A DNA stretch of 64,000 nt from Faecalicatena contorta (GCF_021531975.1 NZ_JAFBIY010000004.1:231656-295655); one strand, 5' to 3'. Counted from the stretch's first letter, positions 52,946 to 61,011 are shown. The notes: generated by a model not told the origin, from the sequence alone. A program made the numbers and translations.

Positions 52946-53683
52946 ATGAGAAATATAAAGCTTACAATAGAATATGACGGAAGCCGTTATCAGGGCTGGA
53001 CACGTCTTGGAAAAGACGAGCCTAATAACACCGTTTCCAATAAGATTACCGATGTTCTGGAAAAGATGACAGGTGAAACACTCATTGAACTGAACTGTGG
53101 CTGCCGTACCGAAGTAGGTGTGCACGCCTACGCCCAGACCGCAAATTTTAAAACAGAAAGCGATATGAAACCCGCAGAAATCAAGCATTATCTGAACCGG
53201 TACCTTCCCATGGATATTGCAATCACTGAAGTTAAAGATATGCCAGAACGTTTTCATGCACAGCTCAATGCCAAATCGAAGACCTACGTATACCGTATGA
53301 CGATTACCGATGTTCCAAGCGTCTTCGACCGCAAACACACATACCACTGCTTCAAAGTACCGGACAAAAAGGCAATGCAGCAGGCAGCGGTTGAGCTGAT
53401 CGGGAAACATGATTTCAAGAATTTCTCAACCGCCAAAAAATCAAAGTCAACCGTACGTGAAATCTACGAAATCGACATCTATGGAAATGAAGAAGAAATG
53501 CAGATCATGATTCACGCCGATGACTTCCTTCATAATATGGCAAGACTGATCATTGGAACACTGCTGGATATTGGTTTTGGCATCCGCAAAAAAGAAGATA
53601 TTGCCGAGATATTCGAAGGAACCAGACAAGTCAGTCTGCCATGCGAGCCAAAAGGGTTATATCTGCAGGAAGTAACCTATTAA
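52946..53683 (+). CDS. TruA-like pseudouridine synthase with catalytic Asp replaced by Glu
   Basis: A 245-residue protein homologous to tRNA pseudouridine synthase TruA throughout (NIKLTIEYDGSRYQGW start, RFHAQLNAKSKTYVYRM, HDFKNFSTAKKSKSTVREIYE, FLHNMARLIIGTLLDIG). The catalytic motif, normally RTDAGVH, reads R54-T-E56-V-G-V-H60: the essential Asp is Glu. TruA normally isomerises U38-40 in the anticodon stem. A start at the ATG at 52946 has TAGGAG upstream. It may be an inactive or altered paralogue; a canonical truA is expected elsewhere, usually near the ribosomal protein operon. Confidence 0.88.
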   Translation: MRNIKLTIEYDGSRYQGWTRLGKDEPNNTVSNKITDVLEKMTGETLIELNCGCRTEVGVHAYAQTANFKTESDMKPAEIKHYLNRYLPMDIAITEVKDMPERFHAQLNAKSKTYVYRMTITDVPSVFDRKHTYHCFKVPDKKAMQQAAVELIGKHDFKNFSTAKKSKSTVREIYEIDIYGNEEEMQIMIHADDFLHNMARLIIGTLLDIGFGIRKKEDIAEIFEGTRQVSLPCEPKGLYLQEVTY

Positions 53684-53684
53684 G

Positions 53685-54324
53685 TAGGAATTTAGTAGAG
53701 TAAGTGGTATACAGTATCGGCAGAAGTAAGTGCCTCGATGCATCCGACTCCTCTGACTAAGCCACGAATCTATAAGAGCCAGAATAACAGACAGTGAACG
53801 AATTGTCTGTTATTCTGGCTCTAACAGCTTCGGGCTGGATTCTACGGAGTCTCCTGCTTACCTCGTCACTTACTTCTGCCGATAGCTGTTACCACTACTG
53901 TACTGGCAATTCCGGATAAAATTGTATGTTATTCTGTATTGGCATTATAACATTTTCTAAAGCGAAAGAACATGTTACTATGCCTACAATATAACGGCAA
54001 CGCTTGAACTATGCGGCTTCAGTATTTTATCTAAAAGATGTGCAATCGGCAAGGCACAGAAGGACTTATGAATGCGTGGAAGAGTGCTATAAACTGTTAT
54101 AGAAAAAGCAGTCAAAACTTCGTATTTGGATTGTATATCAAATACAATCCAAAAGAGTATCTGAGACGTGGAACTCATCAGGAGTTCACGTCGAATATAC
54201 TCGGTTACGAATGTTATGACTGCTTTCTTCTATTTACAGTTTATAAACGATTGGTTCGCATTCATAAGTCCTTCTGCGCCTTGCCGATGTCCTCTTTCAG
54301 ATAAAATCACTGAACCAAATTCCT
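53685..54324 (+). repeat. Palindromic element, copy A (internally deleted)
   Basis: A 640-bp element in the same orientation as copy C. Domain I (53685 to about 53917) is a nested hairpin: TCGGCAGAAGTAAGTG (53717-53732) pairs with 53867-53882, and a perfect 19-bp inner stem at 53775-53793 pairs with 53804-53822 around a 10-nt loop. Domain II (about 54045-54290) has 32-bp outer arms (54045-54076 with 54257-54288, one mismatch) and two inner hairpins. The right end reads CTAAATTCCT-like (CCAAATTCCT). The central unfolded part of copies B and C is mostly missing. Between truA-like and the HD-GNAT gene, which are convergent. Confidence 0.9.
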
Positions 54325-55287
54325 TTCCATAATGCTTTCTTCTCCTTCGACTTTTACCCGGAATCCGTATTTCTCATAGAATCCCTGTGCATCTTTGGTA
54401 TGGAGTATTCCGAATAAATTCCCCACATCTTGCATGATTGCATCCATAAGAAGTGTGCCAAGTCCCTGATGTCTGTATTTTTCATCAATGATAACATCCA
54501 TAAGATAGAACACTCTGGTGTGATCGGTTATGATTCTGGCATAGCCAACCATATAATCTGTTTCGTCAAACACACCATAGCAGATGGAATTTTCTATGGT
54601 CGATCTTGTTATTTCTTTGGATCGTCCTTTTGCCCAGTAGGATTGTTCCAGAAGCTCAACGACCCGCTCTAAACGTATTTTGTTTCTGTCTTTGCTGACA
54701 TGGAAGCCCTGTGCATTTTTTCGTCTTCCTTCTCTCTCAATTTTATCAAGCGTATCCTGCCTTACAATCTCACGCAATTCTTCCAGATAGGGAAACGCCT
54801 TTGCCTGTTCCTGTCCATACGTAAGCTGCAATGTATATTCCAGATCCACCCATGAATCTACAGATGCCTCATTATGCTGAATTACCGCTTCCATTTTATC
54901 TAATGCATGTACAATCTTTGCTTCCGCAGATTCACCTCTGGCAAGCTCTGCAAAAATATCCTGAAGTTCTGTTCTTTCTTCCACTGGCAAAGTCGCAAGC
55001 ACACGTTCCACTTCTTGATCTTCTGTCTCTCTGTCGCTGTCTGTCTTATCAAAGCATGCAATATCACCTGTCACTGCTTCTCCCAGATCATGAAACAGGC
55101 ACATCTTTATGACCTTATCTATATCACAATCCGGGAACTCATCTTTTACAAGCCACGCAAACATACATAAACGGCAAGTATGCTCTGCCACGCTTTCATG
55201 CCTTCCGGAAGAAGTCCACGAATGTCTTGTATTGCACTTCAGCTTTTCAGCAATGTCCAGAAAATCCAGCACTGTTCTTGCTTCCAT
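54307..55287 (-). CDS. HD-domain hydrolase fused to a GNAT acetyltransferase
   Basis: A 326-residue two-domain protein. Residues about 1-185 are an HD hydrolase of the YfbR type: ESVAEHTCRL (His36) and LFHDLGEAVTGDI (His66-Asp67), later ALDKMEA; such enzymes dephosphorylate deoxynucleoside monophosphates. Residues about 195-326 are a GNAT fold (DVIIDEKYRHQGLGTLLMDAIMQ acetyl-CoA loop, FYEKYGFRV). The ATG at 55287 has AGGCGG upstream. The last six codons and stop (RNLVQ) lie inside the terminal repeat of palindromic element A. It follows the patatin gene by about 22 bp. Confidence 0.88.
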   Translation of the reverse strand: MEARTVLDFLDIAEKLKCNTRHSWTSSGRHESVAEHTCRLCMFAWLVKDEFPDCDIDKVIKMCLFHDLGEAVTGDIACFDKTDSDRETEDQEVERVLATLPVEERTELQDIFAELARGESAEAKIVHALDKMEAVIQHNEASVDSWVDLEYTLQLTYGQEQAKAFPYLEELREIVRQDTLDKIEREGRRKNAQGFHVSKDRNKIRLERVVELLEQSYWAKGRSKEITRSTIENSICYGVFDETDYMVGYARIITDHTRVFYLMDVIIDEKYRHQGLGTLLMDAIMQDVGNLFGILHTKDAQGFYEKYGFRVKVEGEESIMERNLVQ

Positions 55288-55309
55288 TATCACATACCGC
55301 CTTTCTGCA

Positions 55310-56167
55310 CTAATCTTCCAGATATTTCAGCAATCTGTCGTATTCCTTCTTCATGAGATTATACCCATGCTCATAAAAATTGGTCAATGTATCGTAATCC
55401 TTTTCCAGCCTTGACACTGTAGGGATGAGTGGACGAATCACATAAATCCGGTTTTCCTGTTCCAGTTTTTCAATCATCTCCATCTGTCTGTTGTACCGTA
55501 TACTCCTTGTGAGTATAGTCCGTACCAGATTCGGATAATTTTTATATGCCCTGCGATACATTTTCGCAACACCCTTCGACACTGGTTTCTTTCGATATCC
55601 AGGGTTTCTCGTCAGTACCACTACTATTTTTTCATTTTCTTTCTCAAGCGCCCGCTTTATTGGAATTGAGTCTGCAAGACCGCCATCCAGATACGGCACA
55701 CCATCAATATTTACAATAGGAGAAATAAGCGGCATACTGCTGGAAGCACGGCATAACCTCATCAGCCTTTCCGGATCTTTTCCCTCTGTCATATATTCTG
55801 CCTTTCCTGTTTCACAGTTTGTCGTAACAATTTCACATTCGATATCAGATGAAAAGTAAGTCTCAAAATCGAACGGAAATAATTCCTTTGGATATTTATC
55901 AAATACCATATCCATGTCCAAAATACTTTTTTCCCGAATAAACTTCGTGAATCCATAATAGTAACTATACTCTTTTTCTTTATGAATCATACAGTCTCTT
56001 GTACGCCCAATCTGCTTTGATACATAATCCACGCCGTTGCAGGATCCTGCCGAAACACCGATCACATCTGACATGTACATATCTTCTTCCATCAGATAAT
56101 CCAGAACACCAGAAGTAAACACGCCTCTCGTTGCGCCGCCTTCCAATATCAAAGTTGCTTTTACCAT
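55310..56167 (-). CDS. Patatin-like phospholipase
   Basis: A 285-residue patatin-family lipid hydrolase. The oxyanion loop GGATRGVFTSG, nucleophile elbow GVSAGS (Ser39) and the catalytic Asp in VPYLDGGLADSIPI are present. It belongs to the bacterial branch typified by E. coli YjjU. There is no signal peptide, so it is cytoplasmic. AAAGGGG precedes the ATG at 56167 by 8 nt (a second ATG lies two codons upstream). It is divergent from the ABC-F gene. Confidence 0.92.
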   Translation of the reverse strand: MVKATLILEGGATRGVFTSGVLDYLMEEDMYMSDVIGVSAGSCNGVDYVSKQIGRTRDCMIHKEKEYSYYYGFTKFIREKSILDMDMVFDKYPKELFPFDFETYFSSDIECEIVTTNCETGKAEYMTEGKDPERLMRLCRASSSMPLISPIVNIDGVPYLDGGLADSIPIKRALEKENEKIVVVLTRNPGYRKKPVSKGVAKMYRRAYKNYPNLVRTILTRSIRYNRQMEMIEKLEQENRIYVIRPLIPTVSRLEKDYDTLTNFYEHGYNLMKKEYDRLLKYLED

Positions 56168-56329
56168 ATTCATATCCCCTTTCTTTTCTGTTATTATATA
56201 CCCAATTTTAATATTGGAAAACTGAAACTTTTATTATCTTGCCATTTCCAGATATATTTGTTAATATAAGCCTTGAATGTAATATGTAAATAAGAAGTAA
56301 TATTTTAAATTATAAGGAGTAAATCACAC

Positions 56330-57964
56330 ATGATTAGTACAAGCAATATCAGTTTACGTGTTGGAAAAAAGGCACTGTTTGAAGATGTAAATATTAAATT
56401 TACTGAAGGAAACTGCTACGGACTGATTGGTGCCAACGGTGCCGGCAAATCCACCTTCTTAAAAATCCTGTCCGGACAGCTTGAACCTACAAGTGGTGAT
56501 GTCATCATCACACCAGGCGAGCGTCTTTCTTTCCTGCAGCAGGATCACTTTAAATATGATGATTATCCGGTACTGGATACAGTTATGCTCGGCAATCCAA
56601 GATTATACGAAATCATGAAGGAAAAAGAAGTCCTTTATGCGAAAGAAGACTTCACAGATGAAGACGGAATCAAAGCAAGTGAACTGGAAGCAGAATTCGC
56701 TGCAATGAACGGCTGGGAAGCAGAATCTGACGCCGCAAGTCTGTTAAATGGTCTTGGTATCGGAACGGAACTTCATTATGAAATGATGAAGAGCTTAAAC
56801 GGTCCTGAAAAGGTGAAGGTACTTCTTGCACAGGCACTGTTCGGTAATCCGGACATTCTTCTTCTCGACGAGCCTACCAACCACCTGGATCTGGATGCAA
56901 TTGCATGGCTGGAAGAATTTCTTATCAATTTTGAGAATACAGTTATCGTAGTATCCCATGACCGTTACTTTTTAAATAAAGTCTGCACACAAATTGCAGA
57001 TATCGATTATGGTAAGATTAAGCTTTATGCCGGAAACTATGATTTCTGGTACGAGTCCAGCCAGCTTCTTATTCGCCAGATGAAAGAAGCCAACAAAAAG
57101 AAAGAAGAAAAAATCAAAGAGCTCCAGGAATTTATTTCCCGTTTCAGTGCCAACGCTTCCAAATCTAAGCAGGCAACTTCAAGAAAGCGAGCTCTTGAAA
57201 AGATCCAGCTAGACGACATCCAGCCTTCCAGCCGTAAATACCCATACATCGATTTCCGTCCAAACCGCGAAATCGGTAATGAGGTTCTCACGGTTGAAGG
57301 ATTAAGCAAAACCATCGAAGGCGAAAAGGTATTGGATAACATTTCCTTTACATTAAACCACGATGACAAAGTTGCATTTGTCGGCGGAAACGAACTTGCA
57401 AAGACTACCCTCTTCCAGATTCTTGCCGGCGAAATGGAACCAGATGAAGGAACATATAAATGGGGTATCACAACATCCCAGGCATATTTCCCACTTGATT
57501 TTGGCAATGAATTTGACAACGAAAACAACATCGTTGAATGGCTTACACAATACTCAGAAGAGAAAGATGTAACTTATGTCCGCGGGTTCCTTGGACGTAT
57601 GCTTTTCTCCGGTGATGACGGTGTAAAGAAGGTAAAAGTACTCTCCGGAGGCGAAAAAGTACGCTGTATGTTATCGAAAATGATGATATCCGGAGCAAAT
57701 GTACTCCTCCTCGACGAGCCTACCAATCATCTGGATATGGAATCCATTACTGCACTCAACAATGGACTCATCAAGTTCCCGGGTGTACTTCTCTTCTCAT
57801 CAAGAGACCACCAGATCGTACAGACAACAGCAAACCGCATTATGGAAATCGTACCGGGAGGAAAAATGATCGATAAGATCACCACCTATGATGAATACCT
57901 CGAAAGCGATGAAATGGCAAGAAAGAGACAGACATATACTGTACAGCAGGAAGAAGATGATTAA
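56330..57964 (+). CDS. ABC-F family ATPase (two nucleotide-binding domains)
   Basis: A 544-residue ABC-F protein without membrane segments. Two ABC domains: the first has GANGAGKST and LLLDEPTNHLDLDAIAW; the second has a degenerate Walker A (GGNELAKTT) and LSGGEKVRCMLSKMMISGANVLLLDEPTNHLDMESI. An interdomain linker of charged helix (KKKEEKIKELQEFISRFSANASKSKQATSRKRALEKI) matches the ABC-F linker that reaches the ribosomal P site. It resembles the YbiT/EttA housekeeping group rather than antibiotic-resistance proteins. AAGGAG lies before the ATG. It ends at the start of palindromic element B. Confidence 0.93.
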   Translation: MISTSNISLRVGKKALFEDVNIKFTEGNCYGLIGANGAGKSTFLKILSGQLEPTSGDVIITPGERLSFLQQDHFKYDDYPVLDTVMLGNPRLYEIMKEKEVLYAKEDFTDEDGIKASELEAEFAAMNGWEAESDAASLLNGLGIGTELHYEMMKSLNGPEKVKVLLAQALFGNPDILLLDEPTNHLDLDAIAWLEEFLINFENTVIVVSHDRYFLNKVCTQIADIDYGKIKLYAGNYDFWYESSQLLIRQMKEANKKKEEKIKELQEFISRFSANASKSKQATSRKRALEKIQLDDIQPSSRKYPYIDFRPNREIGNEVLTVEGLSKTIEGEKVLDNISFTLNHDDKVAFVGGNELAKTTLFQILAGEMEPDEGTYKWGITTSQAYFPLDFGNEFDNENNIVEWLTQYSEEKDVTYVRGFLGRMLFSGDDGVKKVKVLSGGEKVRCMLSKMMISGANVLLLDEPTNHLDMESITALNNGLIKFPGVLLFSSRDHQIVQTTANRIMEIVPGGKMIDKITTYDEYLESDEMARKRQTYTVQQEEDD

Positions 57965-58800
57965 TAGGAATTTAGTGCAGTGATTTTATCTGAGACAGAA
58001 CAGTGACGCGAGACAGCTGAACTTTGAAAAACGAACCAGTCGCTGACAAACGGTAAACATCAAAAGCTGATATAACATTCGTAACCGAGTATATTCGACG
58101 GGAACTCCTGATGAGTTCCGCGTCTCAGATACTCTTTCACCTTGTATGGGAAATACAAGGCGAATACGAAGTTATATCAGCTTTTTCTGCAACCGTTTGT
58201 AACGCTCTTCCACGTTTCCCCAAGCTCAGCTGTCTCGCGTCACTTGTAATGTCTCATCCAAAATACTGAAGCCGCATAGCTCAAGTGTTTCCACCACGTT
58301 ATCGGCGCGATAACAAGCTCTTTTTCATTCTCTGAGAGCAAAAAAGAAAATATGTACTGACTTTTTTTAGAACCAAATCATTTCCTCAGAGACAAAATCC
58401 TAAAATGGAATGAGTTTTCAACAAATCATTTCATTCAAATATGGATTTTTTCTCTTGGGAGCTGACTTCGACCTCCCAAAAATCATTACAATTCTTTACT
58501 TTTACATATAGAAGCTGAAAAGGCCAGATCCATAACATGCTTTGCCAACAAACTAAGGCATGCACTTTTACCCGGAATTGCCAGTACAGTAAATGGTAGA
58601 GGATGTCGCTGTGATGCTTTGCGGAGGTAAGCGGAAGACTTGGAGAATCCGCTCCGAATCTGTTAGAGCCCAGAAAACAAACCATGATTCCCGTTTGTTT
58701 TCTGGGCTCTTATAGATTCGTGAGCTAGTCGTAAAGTCGAACGCGTCGTAGCAAGGTATCACAGCGACATTCTCGTACCACTTACTATACTAAATTCCTG
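57965..58800 (-). repeat. Palindromic element, copy B (full length, inverted)
   Basis: An 836-bp element, in opposite orientation to copies A and C, filling the gap between the converging ABC-F and trpB genes. Ends: TAGGAATTTAGTGCAGTGA at the left and, on the other strand, AGGAATTTAGTATAGTAA at the right. Domain II (57990-58260): perfect 19-bp arms 58002-58020/58226-58244 and 15-bp arms 58062-58076/58171-58185, enclosing two small hairpins. Centre (58320-58560) mostly unfolded with a 57-nt block shared with copy C. Domain I (58571-58800): 13-bp arms 58603-58615/58758-58770 and an inner 18-bp stem 58665-58682/58693-58710 with a 10-nt loop. No coding gene. Confidence 0.92.
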
Positions 58801-58801
58801 T

Positions 58802-60187
58802 TTACTCCATATTCCCCAGAAATCTTGGTATTCCGTCAAATCCTTTCTGTAAATCTTCATCTGTCGGAATATAATCACTCATTTCTCCGTTATGGAATTT
58901 TTCATATGCTACCATATCGAAATATCCGGTTCCTGTAAGTCCAAATACAATTGTCTTTTCTTCTCCTGTTTCTTTACATTTCAATGCTTCATCAATGGCA
59001 ACTTTAATTGCATGACTGCTCTCCGGTGCAGGGAGAATGCCTTCTACTCTGGCAAACTGTTCAGCCGCCTGGAATACTGCAGTCTGCTCGACAGATCGTG
59101 CTTCCATATAACCATCTGCATATAACTGTGATAAGATTGAACTCATTCCATGATATCTGAGACCACCAGCATGGTTTGGTGATGGAATAAATCCGCTTCC
59201 TAATGTGTACATTTTAGCCAATGGGCATACCATTCCTGTATCACAGAAATCATATGCATAAACACCCCTTGTCAGACTCGGGCATGATGCCGGTTCTACT
59301 GCGATAAACTGATAATCTTTTTCACCTCTCAGTTTTTCGCCCATAAACGGAGAAATCAAACCACCGAGGTTAGAACCTCCTCCGGCACATCCTATAATAA
59401 TGTCCGGTGTAACTCCATATTTATCAAGTGCTGCCTTTGTCTCCATTCCAATAATAGACTGATGAAGAAGTACCTGATTCAGCACACTACCCAGCACATA
59501 TCTGTAACCTTCACTTCCTACTGCTACCTCAACTGCTTCTGAAATCGCACATCCAAGACTTCCTGTTGTACCTGGATGTTCTGCCAGAATCTTTTTACCC
59601 ACTTCTGTCTCCATAGATGGTGAAGGTGTTACGCTGGCTCCGTAAGTACGCATTACTTCACGCCGGAATGGTTTCTGCTCATAAGAACATTTCACCATAA
59701 ACACCTTACAATCAAGATCCAGATAAGAACATGCCATAGATAGCGCTGTTCCCCACTGTCCTGCGCCCGTTTCTGTCGTCACACCTTTTAACCCCTGCTT
59801 CTTTGCATAATAAGCCTGTGCAATTGCAGAATTGAGCTTATGACTTCCACTTGTGTTATTGCCTTCAAATTTGTAATATATTTTAGCCGGAGTCTGCAAC
59901 TTTTCTTCCAGACAATACGCTCTGACAAGAGGAGCTGGCCGATACATCTTATAAAAATCCTGTATTTCCTGCGGAATATCAATATAGCGGTTATCGTTGT
60001 CCAATTCCTGCTGTACTAATTCTTCGCAGAACACACCAGACAGCTCTTCTGCAGTCATAGGTTCCAATGTTCCAGGATTTAAAAGAGGTGCCGGTTTATT
60101 TGTCATATCTGCCCGCACATTATACCATTGTTTTGGCATCTCGCTCTCTTCCAGATAGATTTTGTAAGGGATTTTCTGTTCTTTCAT
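58802..60187 (-). CDS. trpB: TrpB2-type tryptophan synthase beta chain (stand-alone)
   Basis: A 461-residue PLP enzyme of the TrpB2 (TrpB-like) group, longer than TrpB1 and with the family opening KIYLEESEMPKQWYNVRADM. Lys117 in NTSGSHKLNSA binds PLP; ETGAGQWGTALSMA and GCAGGGSNLGG bind the cofactor. It makes tryptophan from indole and serine. No trpA is adjacent, so it may salvage free indole. AAAGGAG lies before the ATG. Expression appears controlled by a tryptophan T-box. It ends against palindromic element B. Confidence 0.95.
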   Translation of the reverse strand: MKEQKIPYKIYLEESEMPKQWYNVRADMTNKPAPLLNPGTLEPMTAEELSGVFCEELVQQELDNDNRYIDIPQEIQDFYKMYRPAPLVRAYCLEEKLQTPAKIYYKFEGNNTSGSHKLNSAIAQAYYAKKQGLKGVTTETGAGQWGTALSMACSYLDLDCKVFMVKCSYEQKPFRREVMRTYGASVTPSPSMETEVGKKILAEHPGTTGSLGCAISEAVEVAVGSEGYRYVLGSVLNQVLLHQSIIGMETKAALDKYGVTPDIIIGCAGGGSNLGGLISPFMGEKLRGEKDYQFIAVEPASCPSLTRGVYAYDFCDTGMVCPLAKMYTLGSGFIPSPNHAGGLRYHGMSSILSQLYADGYMEARSVEQTAVFQAAEQFARVEGILPAPESSHAIKVAIDEALKCKETGEEKTIVFGLTGTGYFDMVAYEKFHNGEMSDYIPTDEDLQKGFDGIPRFLGNME

Positions 60188-60217
60188 TTTCTTGTTCTCC
60201 TTTCATTTGTAAGTGTC

Positions 60218-60259
60218 TGGGGACAGGGTATTTTGGTATAAAAAAATACCCTTATCCCA
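60218..60259. repeat. Imperfect GGGGAC-ended palindrome overlapping the T-box terminator
   Basis: TGGGGACAGGGTATTTT (60218-60234) pairs with AAAATACCCTTATCCCA (60243-60259) at 14 of 17 positions. It resembles in style the perfect palindrome at 24510-24552. Its right arm overlaps the terminator of the T-box leader. Confidence 0.6.
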
Positions 60260-60526
60260 TACAATAAGTATTGCAGGGACAAGAGTAATAAAATCAACTC
60301 CTGCGGTGCCACCCGGCTTGATATCTGTTAATAGATACCCTCTCATGCGTACCATCATACGCGTAATTTGTTAACGAAGTGTTCTCTCCGGCTCACCTAC
60401 TGAAAAAATGACGATTCAGCTTGCCCTCAGAAGCCCATTCCCAAAAGATTCATTCTGTTGCAATCACACCATCTGCAACTCTCTGTAAGATAAATTCTTC
60501 AGGTACTTACTCTTCCTCATTGGTTT
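60240..60526 (-). promoter_or_regulatory. T-box riboswitch, tryptophan type, controlling trpB
   Basis: On the minus strand the leader contains the T-box sequence GGGTGGCACCGCAGG (60314-60299 region), and in Stem I a loop reading GAATGGGCTT, whose TGG at 60437-60435 fits a tryptophan specifier. Downstream, an intrinsic terminator is visible: CTTGTCCC..ATAC (60283-60268) pairs with GTATGGGATAAG (60262-60251), then seven Ts (60246-60240). GCAGG of the T-box can pair with CCTGC of the terminator arm to form the antiterminator. Uncharged tRNA-Trp would thus allow trpB expression. Confidence 0.9.
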
Positions 60527-60532
60527 AAAACA

Positions 60533-60561
60533 ACTTTACTATGGTAAATTGATAATGTCAA
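60533..60561 (-). promoter_or_regulatory. Promoter of the trpB T-box leader
   Basis: TTGACA (60561-60556), 17 nt, TAAAGT (60538-60533), minus strand; transcription would begin near 60526. Confidence 0.75.
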
Positions 60562-60581
60562 GAAGTAATTTTAAAAAAATA

Positions 60582-60608
60582 AAAAGCCAGACAGTTCATC
60601 TGGCTTTT
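60582..60608 (-). terminator. Terminator of infC-rpmI-rplT
   Basis: AAAAGCCAGA/TCTGGCTTTT with a 7-nt loop, followed on the minus strand by a T-rich run (TTATTTTTTT). Located 13 bp after rplT. Confidence 0.9.
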
Positions 60609-60620
60609 CAAATCATTTGA

Positions 60621-60977
60621 TTAAGCTAATTTAGACTTAGCAACTTCTGCAAGTGTTGCAAATCCTTCTGCATCATTTACAGCCATCTCAGCTAACATCT
60701 TTCTGTTCATGTCAACATTAGCTAATTTCAGACCGTGCATCATCTTGCTGTAAGATAATCCATTCATTCTTGCTGCAGCATTGATACGAGCAATCCATAA
60801 CTGACGCATCTGACGTTTACGCTGCTTTCTTCCTGCATAGGATGATGTAAGAGCTCTCATAACAGACTGTTTTGCAACTCTGTACTGTTTAGAACGTGCT
60901 CCTCTGTAACCTTTTGCTAATTTTAATGTTCTATTGTGTCTTTTCTTAGCGTTCAAGCCGCCTTTAATTCTTGCCAT
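60621..60977 (-). CDS. rplT: 50S ribosomal protein L20
   Basis: A 118-residue L20: [42 protein letters not shown] is diagnostic. Last gene of infC-rpmI-rplT, 34 bp after rpmI. In Bacillus L20 represses this operon by binding its leader; a candidate attenuator is seen here too. Confidence 0.98.
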   Translation of the reverse strand: MARIKGGLNAKKRHNRTLKLAKGYRGARSKQYRVAKQSVMRALTSSYAGRKQRKRQMRQLWIARINAAARMNGLSYSKMMHGLKLANVDMNRKMLAEMAVNDAEGFATLAEVAKSKLA

Positions 60978-61011
60978 GTCTTATTCCTCCTCCAATACTT
61001 TCTCCAATATC

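Noticed and set aside
54038..54304. An 88-codon frame inside palindromic element A, ending near the HD-GNAT stop
   Set aside because: It lies wholly within the repeat, has no ribosome binding site, both arms encode each other's complement, and the equivalent frame in copy B is broken by a stop.
58431..58762. Short frames inside palindromic element B
   Set aside because: They overlap hairpin arms, lack binding sites and do not correspond between copies.
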